Part shown: positions 38,140 to 49,522 of the stretch, piece by piece
Numbering within the stretch: the stretch's first letter is position 1
Layout of the letters: the number at the start of each line of letters is the position of its first letter
Assembly (NCBI RefSeq): GCF_014805625.2
Contig: NW_023998525.1
Span: forward strand, 9,665 to 73,664
Direction of reading: 5' to 3'
Source: Glossina fuscipes
Lineage: Eukaryota > Arthropoda > Insecta > Diptera > Glossinidae
DNA: 64,000 bases
Program-made: the position numbers and the translations under genes
The notes under the pieces: model-generated
Told to the model about the DNA's origin: nothing
What the model saw: only the letters and a program-made list of their open reading frames with translations
Database searches by the model: none

Positions 38140-39370
38140 TGAACCACATGGGTCTATTTGTGAGCCCTATTTTGTTGTTGTCCTATTTTGGTGTTTCTCG
38201 AAAATTTGAAATTTTGGCAAAAGTTTTGGGGGCCGTAGTTTCTCTTCTTTATGTAGGAGCAAAGGACTATAAAATCATAGGTTGCATGTTGTGCATGGGG
38301 ACTATTGGACAATATGTCAGCTGTTGGTTGGCCAGTATCAGAGATTTAATTGTAGCTAACTTGGCTACAAATGTCTTCAAAGATGAAGATTTAGCCATAA
38401 GAGAACGGTTTCAGCGTCGGTCCATAAAATAAATGGATGATTTTGCTAATTTTTATTCTGTGTGCCAGATGACTATCCATCACTTCCGCACGTAATTCTG
38501 GTTGGGCCAGTGTTTGTTGTTTTCAAGAAGCCACACAAGCACGAAGTAGACCTGCAATCATTCGTTTATTCTTGAGTATCGCGCGAATATGTGCAAATCC
38601 ACCAAAATCCTTTCCAAATGCGTCTGCAAACACGTGAAGCTGTGTTTTTGCTGGAATTTCGGCGTGGAAAATATGGCGAGGCATTTAAAAATTAATTAAG
38701 TTGTTTAACTCATTTCTGAATTTGCTTCAAATTGCGCAAAGATCTTTGAGTCAGCCCAATCCAAATTTAGTTGGCATAATTTTTGGATAAAGATCTTTGC
38801 CGTAACGGCCACAGAACCCAATAATAAGAGGATTCAAGAGGACAGAATAGTTTTGCTAGCTCGGAAACTACCGTTCGTTTTAATACTGACTAGAGTCTAT
38901 TTAATTTCTCTTCTGAGTATTTATAGCAATTTTAAGACTATTTACGCCGCCAAGACCTTCGTTTGCGTAAAAGTTTTCTCTTAGTATTTGAAATCCTAAT
39001 TTATAGATTAAAGAATTTTTGTTTACGGTTCTTTGTGTGCGACGATATTTAATGTGTAGTAGTTGTTAGATGATCATGGATTACCACTTCAGATAATTAA
39101 TTGATGTTGTTGATTGTCCGGCTAAACCTATATTTCTTTTTACACTTGTTCAATGTGAAGACGAATTTGGACAACCGCAAACGGAGTAAAATCAGGAGTA
39201 ACTCGCCTTGCACAGTGGAGCCAATACGCATAGGTCTGTCAGAAAGCATTTTAATTTCAAGTATATAAGCAGCCTTTTTATGCAATAAAAAGACAAATGA
39301 AATCACAAGATCACATCTTTTTAATATTATAGCGGTGTTCTTGTCCATGTGCCTGAACATCACTTATAGT
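38140..39370 (-). pseudogene. BEL/Pao pol relic: RT and RNase H
   Basis: Reading on the minus strand: 'GSTVQGELLLILLRLRLSKF' (39130-39240) aligns with the BEL/Pao RT block 'GPTVQDDLFxILLRFR'. 'NFYANEGLGGVNSLKIAINT' (about 38930-38995) is the decayed YVDD box. 'VTAKIFIQKLCQLNLDWADS' (about 38750-38815) is the post-RT 'AK..xQ.LW' block. 'QLHVFADAFGKGFGGFAYIR' (38600-38660) and 'WTDAETVLLWL' (about 38400-38435) are RNase H blocks. 'LKTFVAKLATI' follows. At least five frame changes and several stops are present, and the catalytic YVDD is lost, so it is inactive. The plus-strand open frame over 38139-38432 is antisense to it. Confidence 0.75.
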
Positions 39371-40255
39371 TAATAACAATCCTGAATAAATCACATGAGT
39401 TATGTGATTTCCTTTTGTCAGCGGATTCTACAAGTGTGTTTGGCCAAAGAAACAAGCGTTAATTTAACCAAATTTCAGTCCGAGAGCAACAAAAAAATAT
39501 TTTTCAAAAACAAGAAAATTGAAAAGGCTTTGCAACTAATAATCTAAGCAAAACAAAGGATAGGAGAAGGAAATTAGAGCTAAGAAAAAGCAAATATTCA
39601 GATGTGTTCTTGATGTTTGCCACAATTTTTCCATAAAAAGAATTCTGGATTCGGCTTATATTTTTGGCAGCTGGTTTGGGGCATCAAATAATATAATTTT
39701 GTTAATGTTTTTAATAAGAGCTTTTTGGATAATTAAATTAATTTGTTTTTTCATGTAGTGGCTTTGCAATAATGCGGACTCGAGTATATTGGTGAGTTAA
39801 GCATACTCTGATAGCTTCTTTTGTTATTTATTTATTTAATTTAGTGAAGAAAATTAAGAGATTTAAATAGTTACTGTAGAAAATAATATATATTCTGCAA
39901 AAAATAATATATATTCCACAGACTTTACTTATCCCACATTCTCTTTTAAGCTTATTCTTGTCCTATCTCAATAAGAGTAAGTTATACAAAACAAGTAACA
40001 GTTCCTTAAGTTCCTAGTTTAAGCGTTTAGAGTCAAAAATTTCGATATCTTCAAATGTTACGCAGCGCACATTCTATCTAAGGAAAGCTGATGAGGCTAT
40101 AAAACCACAAATAAAATCAGGGGATTTAGCGGAGAAATGTGAGGGAGTCACAGATGTTGTACGATCACTATTATGACAACAACCATAAATAGCGGTCATG
40201 GAGAGATAAATGTAATGACAGTATATGAGGAAAATAATTGTAACGGAATGAATCT
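39371..40255. other. spacer between divergent BEL/Pao relics
   Basis: It separates a minus-strand BEL/Pao pol (left) from a plus-strand BEL/Pao gag (right). No coding homology seen. A short duplicated AT motif lies at 39880-39915. Confidence 0.4.
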
Positions 40256-40261
40256 TATACC

Positions 40262-41140
40262 ATTTCAATTGAAAAGTTTGATGGTAATTTTGGTCATTGG
40301 TTAGCCTTTTCGGACCTGTTTAAGCGGTCTGTTCACGAGAATAAACAGTTATCAGTAGCAAAAAAATTTGAATTTCTAAATGAATCACTGATTGGAAGAG
40401 CATGCGGAAAATTGCTATAATAATGTCATCGAACTGTTGTTGTATGAATACAGTATATATAAACGGAGAAAATGATCGAAATATTTGTATAAAAATTAAT
40501 GAGTTTAAATCCAGTAAATTCCTATGACGATGAGGGTGGTTCACGACAACTATACAATGAAGTAGTTCCAACAGCGACGTGCTTCTTCTCATTTCCAATT
40601 TCCTCTTCTCAATAATGGTTAAGTCAAATCTATGAAAATGTATACCAACGACAATGCGAGTAGAATTCAATAGGAAGTTAAATAGAGGCAATGTAACTAC
40701 AATACTAAATTCAAGCGTTAATATTGCAACAGAACAGTTAAAAAACAGCGGTCCAAACGGGAAAAACTAAGTTTCTTACTTAACTTCATTAAAGGAGAAT
40801 TAGAATCATTAGAAATGGCACAATTATTAGAGAGCAACAAACAATTCTCTAGTAAATGAGGGGCAGCCGCAAAATATTGTGCAGCATCTACTCTAACAAT
40901 ATAAGTCAACAGGGTGTGCTGCAAAAGAAACAATCACTCAACGGGGTCGTGTACGATCATGCATAGCATTAAATGCAAGAAATCTGTATTAAAGAAAGAG
41001 AAAAGATATTTTAGATGCACCAACAGAAATTATAATTCCAAATTTTGTAAAACGATAAATATAACATTTGGAGAACGTAGCGTCAAATATGTAATACCAA
41101 TGTGTGAACACGTGCAAAAAGAAAATAAGGCGTGGTGAAA
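40262..41140 (+). pseudogene. BEL/Pao Gag relic
   Basis: At 40262-40420 the plus strand reads 'ISIEKFDGNFGHWLAFSDLF', then 'VHENKQLSVAKKFEFLNESL' and 'GRACGKL', a classic BEL/Pao Gag start ('F.G....W..F.D.F...VH.N..L'). Two stops follow at once. The open frame at 40914-41138 holds Cys-rich blocks 'CCKRNNHSTGSC' and 'RCTNRNYNSKFCKT', matching the zinc knuckles at the end of BEL/Pao Gag. The segment between is decayed. Gag would coat the element RNA. It is the upstream part of the pol relic that begins near 41930. Confidence 0.7.
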
Positions 41141-41929
41141 TACAGAAGAATAAGGAAAACGAAGCATCAACAGCACAAGTAGTGACGTCGACTAACATCC
41201 ATAATGAAGCTCTCAGCGCAGCACCATAACTTTAAATGTTGGTGAGAGCACAGGTTAAAGGGATCTATTGTTTTCAAGAATAATAATGGACGACGTTAAT
41301 AAAGCAATCGTATATAAGAGAACATTTAAAAAAGAGTTTACATTTAAAATCACATTCCATAGAAAACTTAAATGGCATGGCATTCGGAAATAATGAAAAT
41401 AAAGCGAGCAAATAGGAAATAGTGAAAATATTTTTATAAAATCAATGTGAAAAGAGAATAATAACAACAAACACAATGGTGGTCTGCGATGAAAATATTC
41501 CATGTCTAACACCAATAAACAATTTGCCCAATCACTTAAAAAACAAACTACCAGACAATTCAACTGTTACCAAAAATGCATAGAGCGGGGGTAATTTGCT
41601 TTTCGGCCAAGACTCGTGTTGGAAATTTTACACAAACGAAACTATAAAGATCGATGGTATATTGATAGCTATTAAAACATTTTTTAGCTAGACTATTTAA
41701 AGCAACGAAATATTTGATACATAGAATTTCTGGATATAAACCCAGACGCTAAACATAATAATGACCTATAGAAGAAAACAATGAACCAACTCCACTCCGT
41801 TCTCTAATGTAAACATGAAAGATGCAATTCGGCAACTATAGTTCTTACATAATGGTATTGATGAGAGACTACACTTAGACTATACTTAATTATTATATAT
41901 TGACATATACGTGGGAAAAAGAAAATGAA

Positions 41930-42656
41930 AGAAGCCTAACCGTTTTATAGAGACAACAAAACAACCACTAAAATGCGTATATTCTTCGATGCCTTTTCAA
42001 GCGAAATAGGACTTAACTCACTAAATGACTATGTAAGTCATTTGGCCTATTTGTTGTCTAACCTCTCAACATTTCGGTCAAATAAAATAGCGATAAGAGC
42101 AGATATCAAAAGAGCTTTTTTGAAGATAATCAAATTCCTGAAATAGTACACTTCCGTATGATGAAAGTAACATTTGGTACAATGTTTAGTCTACTTTGGG
42201 TTTCGGCAATAATCATTAACAGCATCTCACACGCATCGTTTTACATAGACGATTTAATTATGAGTGTTAATAGTTGAGCAGAAGCTAAATGTATTTTTAA
42301 AATTGCCACTGAGATAATATAAGGCGCTAATTTTAACTTACGGAAATGGAACGCAAATGACGCCGTTGTATCTAGTATATTTGGTAATAAACAAGGAAGC
42401 CGCACGACTCAAGCCATTTTTATTAAATTCAATAATTTCAAAGTAACAGATTCTTTAAAGATTCCTTAAAGGTAAGGAATTTAAACCATACGTCAGAGCG
42501 AGAGCAAGCGAAATTAATAATTTAAGCAATATCTACGATTTCATTCGCTAGAATGGAAAAACTATCCCAGTTGGGTCCTAATTGGCCAGAACAAGAGTTT
42601 ATATAGAAACCATTAAATTTACAAGTCAGCATCCCATAACCTGAAGTTGAAAGATA
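41930..42656 (+). pseudogene. BEL/Pao RT relic (upstream of LTR insertion)
   Basis: 'KMRIFFDAFSSEIGLNSLND' (about 41970) is the BEL/Pao RT 'RVVFDAS....SLND' block. 'IAIRADIKRAF' (about 42090) carries the first catalytic Asp. 'FYIDDLIM' (42239-42262) is the Y-x-DD box, and 'GANFNLRKWNAND' (about 42330-42365) is the standard block after it. Stops and frameshifts interrupt it. Homology is lost near 42600, and an L1 LTR begins at 42657. Confidence 0.8.
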
Positions 42657-42956
42657 CTGTTACGGAAATTCCAAATCTTGTTCATTCCACCCAAGTAATA
42701 AAATCACTAAAGAGGGAAAAACCAAATCCACATTCGCAATGTGTCATACAGCTGCCGGCCGAGGAAAACGACTACCAGAAAAGCAGGTTAACGAATTAAA
42801 AATCAAGCTGTAAAATTAGGTACTAGAAATGTGATGGTAAACATGTATAAATATTTGTAAAAGGCAGAGTTAGTAGAAAAACAATATTTAAGTTGAGCAG
42901 TTGAAAGTATTGCCAAAAATAACTTGTGAATAATCCTACATTTAAGGAATATAACT
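42657..42956 (+). mobile_element. LTR, family L1, copy 5, inserted in BEL/Pao pol
   Basis: It begins TGTTACGG immediately after ATAC (42653-42656), the same flank as two other copies. It runs collinear with 57449-57919 to about 42956, then breaks off, so its 3' third including the TAACA end is missing. It splits the BEL/Pao relic, hence is the younger insertion. Confidence 0.78.
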
Positions 42957-43194
42957 ACAGCTTTATATTCCGATTTATGCGGCGAATGTTGAAAATCTTA
43001 CAGCGAATGAATTACAAAAAGCAAAAAATTTGCTCATGTTATTTAATGTGAACAAATGCAATATTACAGCGAAAGAATAAACGCTTTACAGAAAAATATA
43101 AAATTGCCAAATGACTCAAAATTGTCACCATTAAACGCCGCCGTTGACAAGAGTTTGTTAAAAGCTAATTGTAGACTACCTGGGAGTGATAAAC
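42957..43194 (+). pseudogene. BEL/Pao pol relic: region before integrase (downstream of LTR insertion)
   Basis: 'ENLTANELQKAKNLLMLFNV' and then 'NALQKNIKLPNDSKLSPLNA' with 'DKSLLKANCRL' match the BEL/Pao stretch between RNase H and integrase ('L..K..SKLR.LNPFLD..GLLRV.GRL'). It continues the element interrupted at 42657. Homology stops at about 43194. Confidence 0.7.
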
Positions 43195-43860
43195 TATGCT
43201 TTAGAGGGGGCATAGATGTGCCGAAACTCTCACCTCCTTGTGGTGATTCCCGGCTTCAGCCGGCGAAGAAGAGTTTAAGGCTTCGGACTACTATAACTCG
43301 GCGACGAGTTTTCAAAGTGATGGTGTAGGGGTTCACTTGAAGATGAGCTCTTTACTCAAGAAGCTAATTACTACCTAGGAAATTCTAAACAGCTGGTAAC
43401 TGGTTAAAAGTACGTAGAGGTAGTAATTTAGTGAGTGCATGGTAGATCGCCCCTGCCATGTCAGTGCAATGCCTGAAACTTATATATTTCGATGATGGGT
43501 AGTTCTGGGGTTAGCTAACCGGGATGGTATGGCTAATCCAAAGGCAAGAGTGGTCAGTTTTCAGCTGCGTAAAGTATGCCTAAGGCTTTATAGTCTAAAC
43601 TGGGAGCCACGGGGGTCAGGGGCGCGCTCACAATGGCCACATATGCGTGCGCGTAAATGATGGGATTGAAATTTTAAAAAGTCGTAACTAAAACTAAAAT
43701 AAGAATTTTCTCATAATGATATAAAAAGGATTTGACGGAAGGCTTACTCTTTGGCCTATTTTACTAATAATAATATAAAAGGGATTTGATGGAAGTCTTA
43801 CCCTTTGCCCTATTTTACTAAATTCTACTCTACATAAAATTGAGAATTTTCTGTATGAAT
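43195..43860. mobile_element. GC-richer insert of unknown type within BEL/Pao
   Basis: It stands where the integrase N-terminus of the BEL/Pao element should be, but at 43195-43660 it has markedly higher GC and no BEL homology. It contains 'cccggcttcagccgg' (self-complementary) and 'gccacgggggtcaggggcgcg'. It ends in a two-unit tandem repeat of 54 bp (43713-43821, 'ataatgatataaaa.ggatttga.ggaag.cttac'). It has no open frame of note. It may be the end of a SINE or another LINE; I cannot tell. Confidence 0.5.
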
Positions 43861-44620
43861 TAAGAATGATATATGCAACAAAGGACTTTATTACCTAAAG
43901 AACGCATAGCTACTAGCAGGCCGGTCGAAACTTTAGGCATTGATTTGGTTGGTCCTCTGTATATAGCAACTAAAAATAAAAAAGTGAAAAAAGGTGCAGA
44001 TTATGCTCTCTCCTTGTGCAGCCATACAAGCTATTCATTTAAAATTGGTTGGGATAATTGATTAAAGTAAAGTATTACATGGAAGTTTATTCAGAACGAG
44101 TGGCATGATGGGATGGATTTAGGGTGCATCTTGTGAGAAGCGTAAAAATTATTTAAAAACGGCTATTGGAAAATTAAAGTTGTCGTTAGGTGACCTAACA
44201 ATACTATTAGCGGAAGTCGAAAATATTGCGAATTCCCGACGAATTGCATATGTTACCAGCGATTGGAAGCTTTAATCCCATCTCATGTTTTACTAACTGT
44301 AAATGTATCTTAACATCCACAGAGATGAAAAACGATGGCTGAGCAATAGCGCAATCGCGGTCTTTACGACAATTCTTGATCAAAAATTACTTGAAGCTCT
44401 GGCGTGAAGAATATTTTTGTTAGCTAGGATTCGTACATGATAACAGAAATGATTTATCTAAGAGTGTTAAGGTTGCGGACGTCGTTCTACTTCATGAAGA
44501 CAACAAGCCACGATTATTATTATTATGGCAATGGGCGTCGTATAAAAAAGAGAGTATAATAAGTGAAGTTAAGTGTGTTAATTCTAAATTAGAAACAGCA
44601 ATCGTCAAGACATGCTAGAC
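43861..44620 (+). pseudogene. BEL/Pao integrase relic
   Basis: The open frame at 43873-44061 reads 'LPKERIATSRPVETLGIDLV' and 'GPLYI', the BEL/Pao integrase start with the first catalytic Asp ('GIDLVGP'). Further on, broken by stops, 'YLKTAIGKLKLSLGDLTILL' and 'EVENIANSRRIAYVTSD' align with the end of the catalytic domain ('ALE..LNSRPL.Y.S.D'). 'VADVVLLHEDNKPRLLL' is the chromodomain-like tail block ('VGDVVL......PR..W'). It completes the plus-strand BEL/Pao element that starts near 40262. No LTR of this element was identified. Confidence 0.75.
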
Positions 44621-45200
44621 TAGCTTTTTCTGCGTAATGCAAAAGTCAATAAATAGTAGACTAGTTTTTTCTCTGTAGTACGATCGATTGGCATCAAATA
44701 AAATGGCTTAAAGAGAAGAATGCCACAAGCTACCTGTGTATCACAAGTTTGAGTGGAAAATCTGGGAGAACTGTAATCCTGTTGAAGGCAATTGGTGAAC
44801 AAAGCTTTTCTATGTAGGTATGTATTTGCACATAACCACAACATAGAACAATTTGTACATACTTAATCGACAATGAGGAAGCGCATACTTATTTTCTAAA
44901 GTATTAGCCAACACTTCGTTCATTGTGCAGCACTGCCAGATATGACAGTTATAACAGCTCACCACGTCTATTTTATAACCTGTGAGACAAATATACACAT
45001 AAACATAAGCCCAATTTATTTAAAAGAAGCATAACGAAATCTTTTAAGTGTTTTAGGAAAGGTTGAGAAATTAAACTCGAGTGTAGTATACCTAGGATCC
45101 TTATCTGCCTCTAGCTACGTTTGACTACTGTTTAGCGCTTTCGTAATCAAAAAGCGTGTGATATAGGAAATCCTGTCCCTCGATATATTTTGCCCAATAG
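44621..45200. other. spacer between BEL/Pao and LINE D
   Basis: No homology recognised. It may contain the decayed 3' LTR of the BEL/Pao element. Confidence 0.4.
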
Positions 45201-45204
45201 CTCA

Positions 45205-48100
45205 AAGTTTGTTTGTGATTTTATTTATTAACTTTATTTATTTTTATTCTACCTATACAAGAAACTCAACTAAACAAATAACAGTCGAGTTCAATTGGCA
45301 CTTAAAGTAAAACTTACATTAAATTAATAATAAAACTTATTATAAGTACAATAAAACAAGTAAGAAGGAAGCAAAAAGAAAAAAAGCATGTACACAACCA
45401 TCATAGAGCCACACTTACAACCGATACAGGGCCAAATTGCAAATGAACCCTTAAGCCATCGCAAACATGCATAAGCCTGGCAACCGATAATACTTAACAA
45501 CAATTCATTTTCCAATCGTAACGACATTTAAGGATAAAAACTAATTTAAGTAAGACATAGGTAAATCGCGCGTATTAAGCAACGTTGCTTTAATGGACTT
45601 TAAAGAGCCCGGTAACCAGTATAATTGACAGACGTCATTTGGGTTCTTGTAAACTACTCTGAGCGGATTAAACAGCTCATTATTATATTTATATTGACTA
45701 CGCTTAACCAAGATAAAGTGCCTAGAGAAGCGGTTAGGGACATTAAAGCTTATTTCACCAAGTAATAAAGGCGAGTCAAAAGCACCATTTATTACTTTGA
45801 TTACAAAGGAAACGCCAAGAACAAACCTACGCTTCTCAAGAGACGGTAAGGACAGCAGAAGCAACCTATTTTCATAGGAAGGAAGAGAGGCAATCGCATC
45901 CCAACCCAAATTTCTAAGAGCAAACAGCAAGAATTGCTTTTGAACAGATTCAATTGAATCTACTTAGCACCTATATAAAGGAGGCATACTCGAGTATGGG
46001 TCTAACCAAACACATGTACACCCTCTTCGTAATGTAAGGATCATCAAGCTCTTTGGACCACCTTTTTATAAAACCAAGCGCGGACCTAACTTTGCTTATC
46101 GAGAGCTCAATATGCCAGTTGAAACGTAACCTATGGTCAAATAGAACGCCTGAATCTGTGAACCTATCGACGTCCTCCAACTTATGCGAATCTATGAAAA
46201 ACTGAGTAATGAATGACTTTCTTCTTACTCAGGTTTAGTTTCAGAAGATTCACCATGCACCAAATTATCCAAGTCACCTTGAAGCTGATATGATTGCGAT
46301 TCAACAGAGAAGGAGGAAAACAGTTTCACATCATCCGCATACATTAAGATCTGGCTGGAATTAACCACCAATGGAAGATCATTAATGTATAAAGTAAATA
46401 AAATGGGACCTAAGTGGCTGCTTTGAGGTAAGCCAGATATAACGGGGAATTCATCCGAGGTGATAAATTTGAACAAAACCCTGAAGGATCTGTTGTGCAG
46501 ATAAGAGCTTATCCATTTCACTAAATAGAAAGGGCAGCCAGAGGCTTGAAGTTTAAAGATAAGTAAGTTATGGTTAACAAGTATACTCTAACAAGTTAGT
46601 GACTGTAGATCGCGCTTTCCGAAAGCCGTGCTGGTGCGGAGAATGGCAAAGCCCAAATGCTGAGTCACAATTCGCTCGAACAACTTGTGCAAGACACTCA
46701 ACTTGGCTATGCCTCTGTAGTTCTCAACAAATTGTCTACTTCCACTTTTGTGGGTAGGAATAAGGAAACTACTCTTTCAACGCGAAGGGAAAACACCTAA
46801 ATTCAAGGACAGGTTAAAAATCTTTGAGATCAGACCACATAACTCGACAGGGCAAGATTTAAGTACACATGATGGAATTCCATCAGGTTCTGGCGGTCAA
46901 CAATACTTTAGAGAACTTAACCCTCTAAAGACGTCATCTTCCGGAATTACCAAGTTACGAATTGAGACAGAGTTAGTTATAGGATATGGAAAGTTTGCTG
47001 ATAAATCGAATTTAGCAATCGAAAAGTTTCTTTGGAAATACTCAGCAAATAGATTTGAGATTTCAAAATCATCCGAGGAATCAGAGCCATTAAAGGAAAC
47101 ATGAGAACATGTGGAAATCTTTCGGAGCAGATGCATTAATAGCTAGATTTAATGTATTGTAGAACGATGACAATAAGCTTTCAATACTTCCGGTTGAGAA
47201 ATCAAGCCTCATATGTGAAAGACGATGTTTTAGCAATACAATATTTATTTTATGAAAATCATAACATTTATTTAAAAAAGTTTGATTTGGCATATTAAGG
47301 CAGTTCAACGAACCATCATTCATAGGTTGAAAGGAAATGCACATTGATCGATGATAAGGATCCTCAGGTAAACTAAAAGGTGTGCAACGATTTACGTTAA
47401 TCTCAGGAAAGTTGGCAAAGCAGAGATCAAGCGGTCTACCATTACAATTAGGAGCACGATTATATTGAACCAAATTATGATCAAACAATTCATCAAAGAA
47501 TACAACAGCCCTATCAGACGTTGAAATAGGAATCAAACAGCCAGAATTATCACTGTTACATCAAGTGACTTGAGGCAAGACCAAATGCAACGACCAAATC
47601 GTTAAGTCTAGACCGCTTGGCCACTTCACAAATGAGAGCAGCGTGTTTCTTGTAAATGGAGGTATTAGAATTTGGGGGAATTTAGGAGCAGGTTAAAAAT
47701 AGCTGTTTATTGGGCATTATCGCACGAATGGCGATAAATTCAACGTCTGGAGAAGTGGGAAATTCTATTGAATTGGACGGGACTGACGCAGATATGGCAA
47801 TTAATACACCACCACCAACGCGATTCACTCGATCATTTCTAAACACTTGGAAAGAATTGTGAAAAAGTTCCGACGAATGAAGGTCGGTTTTCAGCCAAGT
47901 TTCAGTGAAAGCCAAACAGAAAAACTCCGTGCCCACTGAATTTAGAAAAGTAGAACGAGTTTTTGAATTTAGGCCCCTAACATTTTGATAAATGAGAAAT
48001 AATGGGTCTGAAGAAACATTTAGTTTTTTGAAGTCGACAAGACTATTGCTTTGGTATTACGGGGACGATTGTAGCATGCAAAGCAGCTCAAAGGGCTCTT
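45205..48100 (-). mobile_element. CR1/Jockey-group LINE, copy D (longest ORF2)
   Basis: The fullest member of the A-D family. On the minus strand the endonuclease begins 'KLNVSS..LFLIYQNVRGLN' (about 48030), then 'FTETWLKTDLHSSELF' and 'DVEFIAIRA' (47682-47936). The second endonuclease half lies in 47090-47536 ('APNCNGRPLDLCFANFPE'), and the linker 'VSFNGSDSSDDFEISNLFAE' in 46900-47136. RT follows: 'HQHGFRK' near 46630, a ~70-bp deletion, 'SSYLHNRSFRVLFKF', 'GLPQSSHLGPILFTLYINDL' and 'LMYADDVKLF' (46310-46350). The thumb is at 45971-46180 and the C-terminal frame at 45541-45930. The 3' UTR ends in an A-rich tail near 45215 (T-rich on the plus strand). ORF2 would encode the endonuclease/RT for target-primed insertion. 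Several frameshifts kill it. Confidence 0.88.
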
Positions 48101-48394
48101 AACGTTATCTAAGTAGCTCCCCGCAATTGGGGGGTTCATGAAAGTGATTTTGCCCTATAGAATCTTTACAAATTTTTAAGGTGTAAGTGAATGTGCAGTG
48201 AATGTACGTGTGTTAAGTGATTACCTACTTCGCCAGCCAGAATGAAAACAATATAATTAGATTACAAACATTTTATTAAAGTGTTGTTGTTACAAATGTC
48301 TTAAACTAAAAGTGTCAAATGTGTATTCTGATTCAAAAATTATGATTATAATAAGAATAAGAATTATACTCTATGTTAACACAAAAAAATAACA
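48101..48394. other. sequence between LINE D ORF2 and the beta-tubulin fragment
   Basis: AT-rich with no coding homology; probably LINE 5' or inter-ORF sequence. Confidence 0.35.
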
Positions 48395-48399
48395 ACTCA

Positions 48400-48605
48400 T
48401 CGAATGTACACTCGAGATCTTGGAAACAATTAACAACTTGATAAATCTAATTTTGAAACTACTGCCACTCGTATCTACATATGTGCAACGTAGTCCAATA
48501 TTTCTGTAATGTTTTCGGCAATTTACGTCATTAATTTTCCTCCCAAAATTTACCACCGATTTGATTTCCGCATTGACCGGCTTGCATGTGCACAATTTCA
48601 CACAT
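48400..48605 (-). pseudogene. beta-tubulin N-terminal fragment
   Basis: Starting at an ATG at 48603-48605 (minus), the frame '[20 protein letters not shown]' plus a final Glu reproduces the first 22 residues of beta-tubulin (canonical M-R-E-I-V-H, then the GQCGNQIG nucleotide-binding loop). Only Arg2-to-Cys, a conservative Ile/Met change and an Ala/Gly variant differ. After that Glu the frame decays. Short echoes ('TYVDTS' near 48480 and 'DLE' at 48411-48419) appear in roughly the right order and spacing for residues 35-70, but they are weak. Beta-tubulin forms microtubules with alpha-tubulin. A genuine first exon is possible, but the rest of the gene is absent, so I call it a broken copy. 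It lies between LINE D ORF2 and an ORF1-like piece, on the same strand. Confidence 0.72.
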
Positions 48606-48639
48606 TGTGTGTTTTTTTGGTTCTTTTGAAACAAGCGAT

Positions 48640-49075
48640 CTTCAATTGGTTAAAACTAAATGCTTCAAGTTATTTTTAGCTCTTCTTTAAGTGCCGTAAG
48701 AAATGATTATTTTTTCTTTATTTTTTTTTTTTACGGATGACGTACTTCAACTGAATATTTTTTTTTGTAATGGGAATGTCCTTTCTTCAAGGGTACAAAT
48801 GACTCAGGAGTCCGGTCACAACGTTAATATAATTAGCGAACTGAGTTATTTAATGCACTCGCGTTGGATTGTCAATTTTCTTCTTTTTTTAAATTACTTA
48901 AAAAAAGGTCTTTACTTTATATTGTTATACACATATATTTTAAAATTTTTTAATTTACTTTTTTTCATTTTATTTATTTTTACTGAACTGAACAAAATCC
49001 AAAAATTGAATAATCAAAAAAACGTTCCCAACAAAAAAAGGAAACTTGACATCCCAAAAAAAAAAAATTAAAACC
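48640..49075. other. unassigned low-complexity stretch
   Basis: T- and A-rich, ending in an A-run (49058-49070). The 122-codon plus frame at 48703-49071 is Phe/Leu/Lys-rich low complexity and antisense to the ORF1-like piece margin. I do not regard it as a gene. Confidence 0.4.
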
Positions 49076-49078
49076 AAC

Positions 49079-49522
49079 GCCTACTTCTTTTCCTACACGA
49101 TCTCGAGGGATAAATTCCTTAATTAAGGATCCTACTGGCCGCAGTTGTTTGTTTAACAACATATCACTGTTTTCAGTCGGAAGTAGTACTTTAAAAGAGG
49201 AGATTGCCCTAGATTGAGAAGGAGCCCTTTTGAAAATGCTAACGCGCTTTAAGTTGACTGGTGGGACTTTCGCCGCCAGATAACTTTTTATGTTATCCAC
49301 CGATGTTTCAGGTGCCAGTCTTGACACAAATATTGCTTTTCTGGGAGGAACTGCCGTCAAGCAAATATCATTAGTTGGAACAGGAGAGTTCACGGTTGTG
49401 GAGTTTAGAATTGGGGAGAATATAGATGGCGTTATCGCCCTTGCACCAGCAACTCGTGCGACTTGCCCAATCTGGTGACCAGCGTTCACATTCGATGTTT
49501 GACGTGGTGTTTTCACATGCAT
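49079..49522 (-). pseudogene. CR1-type LINE ORF1 relic
   Basis: A 145-codon stretch in one open frame (minus), rich in Ser/Thr/Pro at first and then 'PPRKAIFVSRLAPETSVDNI', 'SIFKRAPSQSRAISSFKVLL' and 'PVGSLIKEFIPRDR'. This order matches the C-terminal domain of ORF1 proteins of CR1-group LINEs ('IFVSRL.P.T....I', 'ISSFK', 'FWP.G..I.EF'). Such proteins bind the element RNA. It is probably ORF1 of LINE D, about 1 kb upstream of its ORF2 on the same strand; the gap, which includes the beta-tubulin scrap, is unusual. The frame at 49513-49815 may hold more N-terminal parts but shows no motif. Confidence 0.6.

Noticed and set aside
38139..38432. A 97-codon plus-strand frame that looks like a multi-pass membrane protein
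   Set aside because: It is exactly antisense to the BEL/Pao RNase H relic (WTDAETVLLWL block), so the open frame is a by-product.
42657..42956. Taking the TGTTACGG LTR as the LTR of the surrounding BEL/Pao element
   Set aside because: It interrupts the BEL/Pao pol in mid-frame, and its complete relatives carry 4-bp duplications typical of Ty3/gypsy, so it is a separate later insertion.
48703..49071. A 122-codon plus-strand frame
   Set aside because: Phe/Leu/Lys-rich low complexity from T- and A-runs, with no domain; it overlaps the margin of the minus-strand ORF1 relic.
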